A DNA stretch of 11,815 nucleotides from an uncultured Collinsella sp. (lineage in GTDB: Bacteria; Actinomycetota; Coriobacteriia; Coriobacteriales; Coriobacteriaceae), in assembly GCA_902491055.1 (NCBI GenBank), contig CABUGI010000059.1, positions 1-11,815 of the forward strand. Direction: 5' to 3'. Under the pieces are notes generated by a model, which saw nothing but the letters and a program-made list of their open reading frames with translations, searched no databases and was not told where the DNA came from. Positions 5,287 through 11,815 of the stretch are shown here, piece after piece. The position numbers and the translations under genes are program-made. The first letter of the stretch is position 1, and each line of letters opens with the position of its first letter.

Positions 5287-6678
5287 ATGACGGTGGATCT
5301 TAATAGGCTGATTCTGGGCAAGAGCTACAACTCTACCAAGGTCTTTCGTACCGCTCAGCATGTGGTTCAAGCCATCTTGCTCGGTATTGTCGTTCCGCTG
5401 CTTATCCTGCTGCTCATCTGGGATCTAACCGATAATCCCAATCCCGTTCCGGCCGTTGTCGTCATTGCCGGCTTGGTCATGCTGTGCTTCTTCTTCTCAT
5501 ACGTCTTTGTCGTTCCCGACGACCTCACATCGAGCGCTACCGACCGCACGCTCGCCATCGCTTCAAAAATATTCGCCTACACGTCGCGCGGCCTTACGCC
5601 CGAAGCTGCTCTAGGCGCCTCTAAGATCATCCTGTCCGAAACTATCGCCTCTGCCATCTGCTTTACCGACGGCAAGCAGGTGTTGGCAAGCTGGGGCGAG
5701 GACTCGGCAAAATGCCCCGCGGGCACCCCGGTGGTGCTGCGGACTACGCTCAACGTGATCAACAGCGGTGAGCAAAGCGTGTTCTCGCGCGATGCCTCGA
5801 CCGAGACGGGTGGCTACTTTCCGCGCCTGCGCGCCGGTATTGTCGCACCGCTTACCGTGCGTGGGCATTGCGTGGGCACGCTCGAGCTGTATTATCCCCG
5901 TCTGAGCAGCATCGATATGCGCCAGACGGCGCTTGCCTCGGGCTTTGCCGACCTCATTTCCACGCAGCTTGCGAGCTTTGAGCTCGAGCGCCAGGACGAG
6001 CTTACGGCCCGCGTGGAGCTGCGCGCCTTGCAATCGCAGGTCGATCCTCATTTTCTATTCAATACCATTAGCACGATCGTGTCGCTTGTGCGAACCGAGC
6101 CCGACAAGGCGCGATCGCTGCTGATCGACTTTTCCAATTACTACCGTCAGACGCTTTCTGATTCCGATACGCTCACCACGCTCGAGCACGAGGTGGAACA
6201 GGGTACTCGCTATATCAATCTTATGCAGGCCCGGTATGGCGACGGCCGTCTGCGCGTCTCGGTCGATATCGACTTTGAGGTGCGCGATTGCATGGTGCCG
6301 CCGTTTATCTTGCAGCCGTTGCTCGAAAACTGCATCAAGCACGCGCAGCGCGAGACCGAGCCGCTTTCTATTCACGTTAGGGCTTTCGAGACCGATGACG
6401 GTTTGGAGATCATCGTCGAGGACGACGGCATCGGTATGAGCGAAGAGGTCTGCGCGCATCTGTTTGAGCAACATCGCCGAGAGGAGCCCGAGAGCATTAC
6501 CGCCGACGGCTCCGTCAAGCGAGGTTGCGGCCTGGCGCTCTTCAACGTGCTTCAGCGCATCCATTTCTTTTACGGAGAAGATTCCGGCATGCGCGTGAAG
6601 TCCCAGGAGGGCGTGGGAACGCAGGTCATCGTCGAGCTGAACGGCGAGCCGCATGAGCCCGCGCCGTTGACGGCGTAG
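5287..6678 (+). CDS. LytS-type sensor histidine kinase (two TM helices, GAF-like region)
   Basis: Membrane sensor kinase that should phosphorylate the LytTR regulator encoded next. 463 residues from the ATG at 5287. AAGGGG is directly adjacent to this ATG, so the GTG at 5293 (six bases after AAGGGG) is an equally good start. An upstream extension to 5224 would translate through the terminator and is unlikely. Two hydrophobic helices lie at about 26-45 and 54-76, unlike the five to six of classical LytS. A GAF-like region covers about 88-235. The His_kinase domain has QSQVDPHFLFNT with phospho-acceptor His255. The ATPase has an N box at LLENCIKHA (Asn348), DDGIG at 379-383 and GCGLALFNV. The signal is unknown; with almost no extracellular loop, sensing may be intramembrane or cytoplasmic. 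Codon use is less biased than in the preceding metabolic genes. Confidence 0.9.
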   Translation: MTVDLNRLILGKSYNSTKVFRTAQHVVQAILLGIVVPLLILLLIWDLTDNPNPVPAVVVIAGLVMLCFFFSYVFVVPDDLTSSATDRTLAIASKIFAYTSRGLTPEAALGASKIILSETIASAICFTDGKQVLASWGEDSAKCPAGTPVVLRTTLNVINSGEQSVFSRDASTETGGYFPRLRAGIVAPLTVRGHCVGTLELYYPRLSSIDMRQTALASGFADLISTQLASFELERQDELTARVELRALQSQVDPHFLFNTISTIVSLVRTEPDKARSLLIDFSNYYRQTLSDSDTLTTLEHEVEQGTRYINLMQARYGDGRLRVSVDIDFEVRDCMVPPFILQPLLENCIKHAQRETEPLSIHVRAFETDDGLEIIVEDDGIGMSEEVCAHLFEQHRREEPESITADGSVKRGCGLALFNVLQRIHFFYGEDSGMRVKSQEGVGTQVIVELNGEPHEPAPLTA

Positions 6679-6716
6679 CACGCGGTTGGATTGAGAGAAA
6701 AAGAGGGGAAGCACAT

Positions 6717-7451
6717 ATGTCCGAAGGCTGGAACATCTTGGTGGTTGATGACGAGCCTCCCATTAGGGCCGAGCTACGCTATCTGTTGGAAAAGGATACG
6801 CGTGTGGGTCAGATTGCCGAGGCGGGCAATGTCACCGAAGCCGTGGAGTCGATTCTGTCGAACAAGCCCGACGTGTTGTTTTTGGACATCACGATGCCCG
6901 GCCGCTCGGGAATTGAGCTTGCCGAGACGCTGCAGAACCTAAAGACGCCGCCGGTGGTTGTGTTTGTGACGGCGTTTGCCGAGTTTGCCGCCGATGCGTA
7001 TAACCTTGATGCGGTCGACTATGTCGTCAAGCCGGTCGAGGACGCACGCCTGTCAAAGGCACTCGACAAGATCGAGGCAGCCTTGGGTGCCCGTCGTGTT
7101 ATCCATGCTCCGCGCCAACCTTTGCGTCTGACGGTGGACCGCGGGGGCAAAAAGGTGTTCATTCCCGCCGCAGACGTCTGCTACTTTGAGGCGCGCGCCG
7201 ATTTTTGCAACGCCATCTGCGCCGAGGGAACGTACCTGATCAATGAGTCGATCTCTTCGCTCGAGCGTCGCTTGGACTCCGAGGGCTTTATTCGCGTTCA
7301 TCGCAGCTACTTGGTCAATTTGGAAGACGTGCACAATGTTGAGATTGGCTCCACGGGGTTGATGGAGCTCAGGCTCGACCGCGTGAACTCGACGGTGCCG
7401 GTGTCCCGTCGTCGTGCCGCCGAGGTCAAGTCGCACCTGGGGCTTGCGTAA
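6717..7451 (+). CDS. LytTR-family response regulator
   Basis: Cytoplasmic transcription regulator paired with the kinase 38 bp upstream. 244 residues, with GAGGGG eight bases before the ATG. The receiver domain (about 5-120) has the acidic pair Asp11-Asp12, phospho-acceptor Asp57 in LFLDITMPG, Thr85 and Lys105 in DYVVKP. A LytTR DNA-binding domain occupies about 137-241, with YFEARADFCNAIC and the conserved FIRVHRSYLVNLEDV. The domain order is that of LytR/AgrA/AlgR regulators. These usually bind direct repeats of a nine-base motif, and one such motif is seen at 5178-5186 upstream of the kinase, consistent with autoregulation. Targets are unknown; in this family they are often cell-envelope, toxin or transporter genes. 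Confidence 0.93.
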   Translation: MSEGWNILVVDDEPPIRAELRYLLEKDTRVGQIAEAGNVTEAVESILSNKPDVLFLDITMPGRSGIELAETLQNLKTPPVVVFVTAFAEFAADAYNLDAVDYVVKPVEDARLSKALDKIEAALGARRVIHAPRQPLRLTVDRGGKKVFIPAADVCYFEARADFCNAICAEGTYLINESISSLERRLDSEGFIRVHRSYLVNLEDVHNVEIGSTGLMELRLDRVNSTVPVSRRRAAEVKSHLGLA

Positions 7452-7484
7452 GAGGCTTGCGTGCCGTCGTTTACCATCGCAGGT

Positions 7485-7511
7485 TTGGCATGGGCGCGCG
7501 GTGGGCATAAT
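7485..7511 (+). promoter_or_regulatory. Candidate promoter of the phospholipase C-family gene
   Basis: TTGGCA (7485-7490) and CATAAT (7506-7511) are separated by 15 bp, or 16 bp if TTTGGC (7484-7489) is taken as the -35. The -10 is embedded in GGTGGGCATAATGGG. The predicted start, near 7518, leaves a 5' leader of about 25 bases. No terminator is seen after the regulator gene, so read-through from 7451 is also likely. Confidence 0.4.
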
Positions 7512-7543
7512 GGGTGGCATCGAATGAAATCGAAAGGATCATT

Positions 7544-8488
7544 ATGCCCGCGCTTATCACCCATCATCTGTTTGGCGAGGAAAGCATCGACCGTCTTCCA
7601 CAGGGCGTCATCACGTCCGATGAAGAGCGCATTGCCTTTATCTTGGGCAACCAAGGCCCCGACCCGTTTTTCTTTCACATTCTGACACCGCGTGTTTCCG
7701 ACTGCACGCTGCTGGCGCAGGTCATGCATCGGTCGCGCATGTCTCGTCAGTTTGCGTGCCTGCGCGACGGCGTGTCGCATCTGCTGCCGCGCGACGCCAG
7801 CTTGGGTCGTGCCTTTGCGCTGGGCCTGCTGTCTCATTACGTGCTCGACCGCAACGCTCATCCCTTTGTCTATGAGCAGCAGTTTGGCATTGTCGAGTCC
7901 GATTCAGAGCTTGAGGATTCGAGCAGTCAGGTCCATGCCGTGATCGAGAGCGACCTGGATGTGCTGATGCTGCAGCTTAAACGCGATGGCGCTACGGTTG
8001 ACGATTACCCGCCGGCGGGCGAGATCGTCACCACTGATCGCATCAATCGCGTGGCCGGCGTGCTGATGAGCTATGTTGCCGGACGCGTGTACGGCATTGA
8101 CATTCCGGCGGGGGAGTACGGTGCTGCCGTTGCCAATATGCAGCGACTTTACCGCGCGATTGAGCCGGCCGGCTCCGCAAAGACGCGCGCGATCTCGCTG
8201 GTTGAGGGCTTGGTGCACGATTACTCGCTGCTCGACGGCCTTGCTCATCGCGTGACGACGGAGTTGCCCGAGCGCACCGGTAACCTGGGCCATCTGACAT
8301 GGAAGAATCCCTTTACCGACGAGGTCTCGAACGAGAGTTTCCCCGAGGTCTTTGATCGCGCGCTGGGCGATTACGAGTGCACGGTCGCACGTTTTATCGA
8401 GACCGGTGACATGGATGCCGTGACCAGTCACGTCAACTACAGCGGTCGCGTGCTCAATGCCGATGAGGAGTTCGACCGCGAGGAATAG
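7544..8488 (+). CDS. Zinc-dependent phospholipase C-family protein
   Basis: 314 residues from the ATG at 7544, chosen because AAAGGA lies five bases upstream. The extension to 7514 has no ribosome site. It matches the Zn_dep_PLPC family (Pfam PF00882) by MPALITHHLFGEE at the N-terminus (His7, His8), FILGNQGPDPFFF (Asp40), the helix ALGLLSHYVLDRNAHPFVYE (His98, Asp102, His106) and HAVIESDLD (His131, Glu135, Asp137). These histidines and acids are the likely metal ligands. Other members are phospholipases C or uncharacterised hydrolases. Here no signal peptide or membrane helix is seen, so the protein is probably cytoplasmic and its substrate is unknown. It follows the LytTR gene by 92 bp with its own possible promoter and may be co-transcribed with the two-component genes. 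Confidence 0.82.
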   Translation: MPALITHHLFGEESIDRLPQGVITSDEERIAFILGNQGPDPFFFHILTPRVSDCTLLAQVMHRSRMSRQFACLRDGVSHLLPRDASLGRAFALGLLSHYVLDRNAHPFVYEQQFGIVESDSELEDSSSQVHAVIESDLDVLMLQLKRDGATVDDYPPAGEIVTTDRINRVAGVLMSYVAGRVYGIDIPAGEYGAAVANMQRLYRAIEPAGSAKTRAISLVEGLVHDYSLLDGLAHRVTTELPERTGNLGHLTWKNPFTDEVSNESFPEVFDRALGDYECTVARFIETGDMDAVTSHVNYSGRVLNADEEFDREE

Positions 8489-8542
8489 GGCCCGTGCGTG
8501 CCCCTTTGCCGAATCCTTACCGGCGGTTCTGGACAATTGGGG

Positions 8543-8548
8543 TACGAT
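8543..8548 (+). promoter_or_regulatory. Weak -10-like element upstream of the MFS transporter
   Basis: TACGAT in the context TTGGGGTACGATGA resembles the context of the -10-like element at 9942 (GTGGGTATGATGG). No properly spaced -35 is found; TGGACA (8530-8535) is only seven bases upstream. It would give a leader of about 35 bases. It may be a real extended -10 or chance. Confidence 0.25.
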
Positions 8549-8589
8549 GAACTAACTGCATATCGGGCGAATACGAAGGGTCCCTGTCC

Positions 8590-9849
8590 ATGAAATACAC
8601 CAAGCTCGAGCGTAACTGGGTTATGTATGATGTGGGCAATTCGGCCCTCGTGCTGCTCAATACCTCGGTGGTGCCCATTTACTTTAACGCCATCAATACC
8701 GGCGCTTCCTCGGCAGACCTGGTGGTCGCCTGGGGCAACGCGCAGACGATCGCCTCGCTGGTCATCGCCATGCTCATGCCCATTCTGGGCGCACTTGCCG
8801 ACTACGCTGGCAACAAAATCAAGTTCTTCTTGGGCTTTTTCCTCACGGGCCTGGTTCTTTGCCTGGCGCAGGCTATCCCAATGTCCGCCATGGCATTTTT
8901 GACCGTGTACGTGCTGTGCACCATCGGCCTTAACTCTTCTATGACGTTCTACGACGCCATGCTGCCCGACGTTACCACCGACGAGCGCATGGACGCCGTG
9001 TCCAGCTCGGGTTATGCCTGGGGCTACATCGGTTCCACCGTGCCGTTCGTCATCTGCCTGGCGCTCATCATGGGTGGCCCCGCTCTTGGCGTCCCCACCA
9101 TGCTGGCAACGCGTCTGTCGTTTATCATCACTGGTGCCTGGTGGCTCATCTTTACCCTGCCGCTCATTCGCACCTATAAGCAAAAGTACGGTCGCGAGCG
9201 CGGTCCCGAGGACACCATCGGCCACATCGTGGGCGGTGTGTTCTCCGAGGTCGGACACACCATGCGCGAGATCGCCCACAACAAGACCGTGCTGGTCTAC
9301 ATGATCGCGTTCTTCTTCTATATCGACGGTGTGCACACGGTCATTTCCATGGCCACCAGTTACGGATCGGCCTTGGGCATCGATTCGACGCAGCTGGTGC
9401 TGGCGCTGCTCGTTACGCAGTTCGTGGCCTTTCCGTCCGCCATCATCTACGGCAAGCTCGCCGGACGCGTGGGCACGCTCAACATGATCCTGGTGGCGGT
9501 CGCCGCCTACATGGGCATTGTGCTGTTCGCCGCGTTCTTCCTAAAGACCGCCTTTGAATTCTGGGTGCTTGCCATTATGGTCGGCCTGTTCCAGGGCGGC
9601 GTGCAGGCGCTCAGCCGTAGCTACTTTGGCCGCATTATCCCCAAGGAAAAGTCCAACGAGTACTACGGCTTCTTTGACATCTTTGGTCGTTATGCAAGCG
9701 TTATGGGCACCTTCCTGGTGTCGGTCGTCACCTCGCTGACCGGCAACCCGTCGCTGGGCGTCCTTTCCATTGGTGTGCTGCTGGTCGTTGGCTTTATGCT
9801 GCTGGTTCGCCTGTCCCGCATGACTCGGGCGGCAGAGCATGCCGCATAG
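8590..9849 (+). CDS. MFS transporter, UMF1/Atg22-like
   Basis: Integral membrane transporter of the major facilitator superfamily. 419 residues, with GAAGGG nine bases before the ATG. About 12 hydrophobic segments are visible. YDVGNSALVLLNTSVVPIYF near the N-terminus (13-32) is the mark of the UMF1/Atg22-like group, as is the C-terminal block starting ALSRSYFGRIIPKEKS (about 340) and continuing EYYGFFDIFGR. In yeast Atg22 exports amino acids from the vacuole. Bacterial members are mostly uncharacterised, so the substrate here is open. The gene stands between the phospholipase-family gene (101 bp upstream) and the glycosyltransferase (171 bp downstream, with a terminator in between), so it may be its own unit. 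Confidence 0.88.
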   Translation: MKYTKLERNWVMYDVGNSALVLLNTSVVPIYFNAINTGASSADLVVAWGNAQTIASLVIAMLMPILGALADYAGNKIKFFLGFFLTGLVLCLAQAIPMSAMAFLTVYVLCTIGLNSSMTFYDAMLPDVTTDERMDAVSSSGYAWGYIGSTVPFVICLALIMGGPALGVPTMLATRLSFIITGAWWLIFTLPLIRTYKQKYGRERGPEDTIGHIVGGVFSEVGHTMREIAHNKTVLVYMIAFFFYIDGVHTVISMATSYGSALGIDSTQLVLALLVTQFVAFPSAIIYGKLAGRVGTLNMILVAVAAYMGIVLFAAFFLKTAFEFWVLAIMVGLFQGGVQALSRSYFGRIIPKEKSNEYYGFFDIFGRYASVMGTFLVSVVTSLTGNPSLGVLSIGVLLVVGFMLLVRLSRMTRAAEHAA

Positions 9850-9905
9850 GAGCGAGCGGCTATTGTGCCTGTCCACGGTACTCTTTTGGGGTTATCCGCA
9901 ATAAA

Positions 9906-9926
9906 CATTGCGACTTGCGAGCAATG
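9906..9926. promoter_or_regulatory. Inverted repeat over the -35 region upstream of the glycosyltransferase
   Basis: CATTGC (9906-9911) and GCAATG (9921-9926) are exact reverse complements nine bases apart. The spacer carries a direct repeat, TTGCGA (9908-9913 and 9915-9920). It lies 15 bp before the TATGAT -10-like element, so a bound protein would cover the -35. The ATTGC/GCAAT arms are shared with the inverted repeat at 5216-5230. Confidence 0.35.
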
Positions 9927-9941
9927 ATTTGCCCAAGTGGG

Positions 9942-9947
9942 TATGAT
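9942..9947 (+). promoter_or_regulatory. Candidate -10 element for the glycosyltransferase/kinase unit
   Basis: TATGAT in the context GTGGGTATGATGG. It is a five-of-six match to the sigma-70 -10. No good -35 at 16-18 bp; GAGCAA (9919-9924) occupies that place inside the inverted repeat. Transcription would start near 9954, ten bases before a terminator-shaped hairpin. Confidence 0.4.
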
Positions 9948-9963
9948 GGAATCAGCTAGGTCG

Positions 9964-9999
9964 CGGGGCGTCGCCTGTGTTTGGCGGCGTCCCGTTTTT
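9964..9999 (+). terminator. Strong intrinsic terminator just before the glycosyltransferase start
   Basis: CGGGGCGTCGCC (9964-9975) pairs with GGCGGCGTCCCG (9983-9994) over 12 pairs, including two G-T wobbles, with a 7-nt loop. TTTTT follows at 9995-9999. It may end the MFS transcript. However, the glycosyltransferase ribosome site begins only 8 bases later (10007), leaving no room for a promoter, so the downstream gene must be read through this structure. Confidence 0.8.
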
Positions 10000-10020
10000 G
10001 TGTTGCAGGGAGGGTAAGGC

Positions 10021-11208
10021 ATGAACGCCACAGTCGTGATTCCAACGTATTGGGCGGGCGATGACGCTTGCGCAAACGCCCCTGGCACCTATGACCATTC
10101 GACGCGACTCAACGCCGACAATCCCGAACTCGACCGCTGCCTGGCCTCGCTTGAGCAGGTACGTGACATCCCGCGCATCATCCTTTTGGTGGTCTGTCCC
10201 GTTTCTGCCACAGCCGATGTGTCGCTGCGCGTGCACGAGATTGTCGACGCGCATCCCACGCTCAAGGTCACCGTTGTCACCAACACCCAGGCCTCGCGCA
10301 TCGCAGACCGGGTTGCTCAGATCGCGCCCAAGGGTTCGGGCGAGTGCGTGAGCCTGCGAGGCTACGGCGCCATCCGCAACATGGGGCTAGCCTGTGCCGC
10401 TGTGCTGGGGCATGACGCGGTTATCTTTTTGGATGACGATGAGACTGTCATCGACGCCGACTTTATGAAGCGCGCGACCTATGCGTTGGGGCAGCAGACG
10501 CGTCAGGGCTTGCCGATCTTGGTCAAGAGCGGCTATTTCTACGATCGCGACGGCTCGCCGCTGGCTCCCACGGACAAGGCGGGCATCTGCCATCGTTGGT
10601 GGACCAAGCGCATCGAGTTCAACCGTTGGATGAAAAAGGCGCTCTCGGGCACCCGCATCTCGCGCTCCAACTACGTGTGCGGCGGCCTGATGGCCCTGCA
10701 CGCCCGCGCCTTTACGCGTGTGGCCTTTGACCCGTTTATCACCCGCGGCGAGGACTTGGATTACCTCTTTAACATGCGCATGTTTGGCTACGACGTGTGG
10801 TTCGATAACGAGTGGACCGTGCGCCATCTGCCTCCGGAGTCCGAAAAGCGCTCACCGCGCTTTATGCAGGATGTATACCGTTGGTACTACGAACGGGCCA
10901 AGTTGACATTCGCCGCGCATCAAAAGGAGCTCATTCCCGTTACGGCGGCATCGCTCATGCCCTACCCGGGCCCGTGGATTTCGCGCGAGCTCGACGACCG
11001 CGTGCGCAAGACCGCTATGGTCCGCAGCGTGTTTACCCGCGAGCATGAGGGCTACCTGCGCATCTGGCGCCATGGTATCGACGAGGCAAAGGCCTATGCG
11101 CGCCAAAACGCTGCAAGCTACCTGCGTTTCCAGAGCTTTTGGCCCAAGATCATGGACGGGCTTTGGCGTGACGCACAACTGATCAGTAACCTGGAGGGGG
11201 CCGAATGA
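10021..11208 (+). CDS. GT-A fold (family 2-like) glycosyltransferase
   Basis: 395 residues, with AGGGAGGG six bases before the ATG. The N-terminal ATVVIPTYW is the nucleotide-sugar binding start of GT-A enzymes. VIFLDDDETVID carries a DXD-type metal motif (Asp138-140). GGLMALHARAF (221-231) and TRGEDLDYLFNMR (241-253) give the acceptor-side loop and the catalytic-type acidic pair Glu244-Asp245. No membrane helix or signal is seen, so it should act at the inner face of the membrane using a UDP- or GDP-sugar. The acceptor is unknown; glycan, glycolipid or teichoic-acid-like polymer is possible. Residues 11-37 form a polar stretch between the first strand and the first helix, longer than usual in GT2. 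Its stop overlaps the start of a LytS-type kinase gene, an uncommon pairing that suggests a sensory or regulatory link. Confidence 0.85.
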   Translation: MNATVVIPTYWAGDDACANAPGTYDHSTRLNADNPELDRCLASLEQVRDIPRIILLVVCPVSATADVSLRVHEIVDAHPTLKVTVVTNTQASRIADRVAQIAPKGSGECVSLRGYGAIRNMGLACAAVLGHDAVIFLDDDETVIDADFMKRATYALGQQTRQGLPILVKSGYFYDRDGSPLAPTDKAGICHRWWTKRIEFNRWMKKALSGTRISRSNYVCGGLMALHARAFTRVAFDPFITRGEDLDYLFNMRMFGYDVWFDNEWTVRHLPPESEKRSPRFMQDVYRWYYERAKLTFAAHQKELIPVTAASLMPYPGPWISRELDDRVRKTAMVRSVFTREHEGYLRIWRHGIDEAKAYARQNAASYLRFQSFWPKIMDGLWRDAQLISNLEGAE

Positions 11209-11815
11209 TCGACCGCCGCGCCCAGCGCGATAGTTCAATATCAATCTTTCGCATCATTGCCGTTGCCTGCGCCATTTGTGTGCTGGTGTACTTTATTTTT
11301 GCCTTGGTGACCGGTATCGAGCCGATCGCCACGGTGATTGCCTGCGCGCTGCTGTGCATCTTTCTGTGCATCTTTATCTTTTTGACGCTCAATCCCGATT
11401 CGGTGCGCTCCCAGTACACCGAGGAGACGCTCTCGGTGGCCTCGGCCATGCTCGAGGACATTAAGGGCGGTCTGACGCAGGAGTCGGCGCGTTTGGTGTG
11501 CCGGCGCATTTTGCCCGAGACGCGCGCCATGACGGTGGCCATCACCGACGAGGACAACGTGCTTGCCTGCGCGGGCGAGTTTGAGGAAAAACTGCTGCCC
11601 GATACTCCCATCCACACGCTTGCCACACGCTACGTTATCGAACATGGCATCGTGCAGTCGTTCAACCGTATGGTGGATGTCGTGGGCTCGGACGGCTCGC
11701 ACAACCAAGTCCCCGCCGGCATTATCGCCCCCATCAAGGTGGGCGATCGTACCGTCGGCACGCTCAAGTTCTACTACAAGACCCCGCGCGCCGTCGACCG
11801 TACCCAGTATGCGCT
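11205..11815 (+). CDS. Second LytS-type sensor kinase, N-terminal part (3' end outside window)
   Basis: The frame opens with ATG at 11205, overlapping the glycosyltransferase stop as ATGA, with GGAGG about seven bases upstream. It stays open to the window end (203 codons). Two hydrophobic helices lie at about 13-35 and 39-62, joined by a very short loop. A cytoplasmic GAF-like region follows: LSVASAMLEDIKGGLTQESA, AMTVAITDEDNVLACAGE, then AGIIAPIKVGDRTVGTLKFYY. This matches the first kinase in layout and wording, for example its RAGIVAPLTVRGHCVGTLELYY, so the two are paralogues. The kinase and ATPase domains would lie downstream and are not seen; calling it a kinase rests on this paralogy. 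Translational coupling with the glycosyltransferase is likely. Confidence 0.82.
   Translation, partial: MIDRRAQRDSSISIFRIIAVACAICVLVYFIFALVTGIEPIATVIACALLCIFLCIFIFLTLNPDSVRSQYTEETLSVASAMLEDIKGGLTQESARLVCRRILPETRAMTVAITDEDNVLACAGEFEEKLLPDTPIHTLATRYVIEHGIVQSFNRMVDVVGSDGSHNQVPAGIIAPIKVGDRTVGTLKFYYKTPRAVDRTQYA

Noticed and set aside
3849..5321. 490-codon open frame on the - strand covering the amidohydrolase
   Set aside because: Also in codon register with the sense gene and explained by avoidance of TTA, CTA and TCA. The protein is a low-complexity V/L/D/G string with no motif.
8488..8507. Hairpin GGGC/GCCC followed by CTTT after the phospholipase-family gene
   Set aside because: The stem is only four pairs and the T-run only three. 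Too weak to call a terminator.
1..11815. CRISPR arrays, tRNA or rRNA genes, insertion sequences, phage genes
   Set aside because: No regularly spaced repeats, no cloverleaf-like sequence, no transposase or integrase reading frame and no rRNA-like stretch were seen on either strand.

Overview
The window is GC-rich (roughly 60%), has compact genes with strong GGAGG-type ribosome binding sites, and encodes protein families typical of gut Actinomycetota. The combination fits a Coriobacteriia genome, most likely Collinsella. This assignment is by recognition of gene style and content, not by a database search.

Layout. (1) 1-822: 3' part of a carbamate kinase gene (arcC, + strand), closed by a good intrinsic terminator (888-920). 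(2) 957-1958, - strand: a membrane-anchored C39-like cysteine peptidase with a long disordered, probably cytoplasmic, N-terminal tail. Its stop codon lies inside a perfect 31-bp palindromic element (930-960). (3) 1959-2313: a structured divergent intergenic region with three perfect stems, two of which read as terminators on the - strand although no gene ends there. (4) 2314-3765 and 3897-5174: an APC-superfamily amino-acid permease followed by a metal-dependent amidohydrolase of the imidazolonepropionase/prolidase-like type. The 131-bp gap between them is full of overlapping stems. (5) 5287-7451: a LytS-type histidine kinase and a LytTR response regulator. (6) 7544-8488: a zinc-dependent phospholipase C-family protein. 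(7) 8590-9849: an MFS transporter of the UMF1/Atg22-like group. (8) 10021-11208: a GT-A glycosyltransferase whose stop codon overlaps the start (ATGA) of a second LytS-type kinase that runs off the window end (11205-11815).

How the parts relate. The permease and amidohydrolase look like an uptake-plus-hydrolysis pair for a small amide or peptide-like substrate. They share with arcC a strongly biased codon choice that suggests high expression. The two LytS-like kinases are paralogues: each has two N-terminal membrane helices followed by a GAF-like region. The first is complete with its regulator. The second is translationally coupled to a glycosyltransferase, and its regulator, if any, lies beyond the window. 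The transcription units of both kinases begin with a similar arrangement: a -10-like element, an inverted repeat with ATTGC/GCAAT arms, then a terminator-shaped hairpin with a U-run placed just before the first ribosome binding site. Candidate regulation by early termination, plus a LytTR-like half-site upstream of the first kinase, are the most interesting leads here. All regulatory readings are inference from sequence alone.
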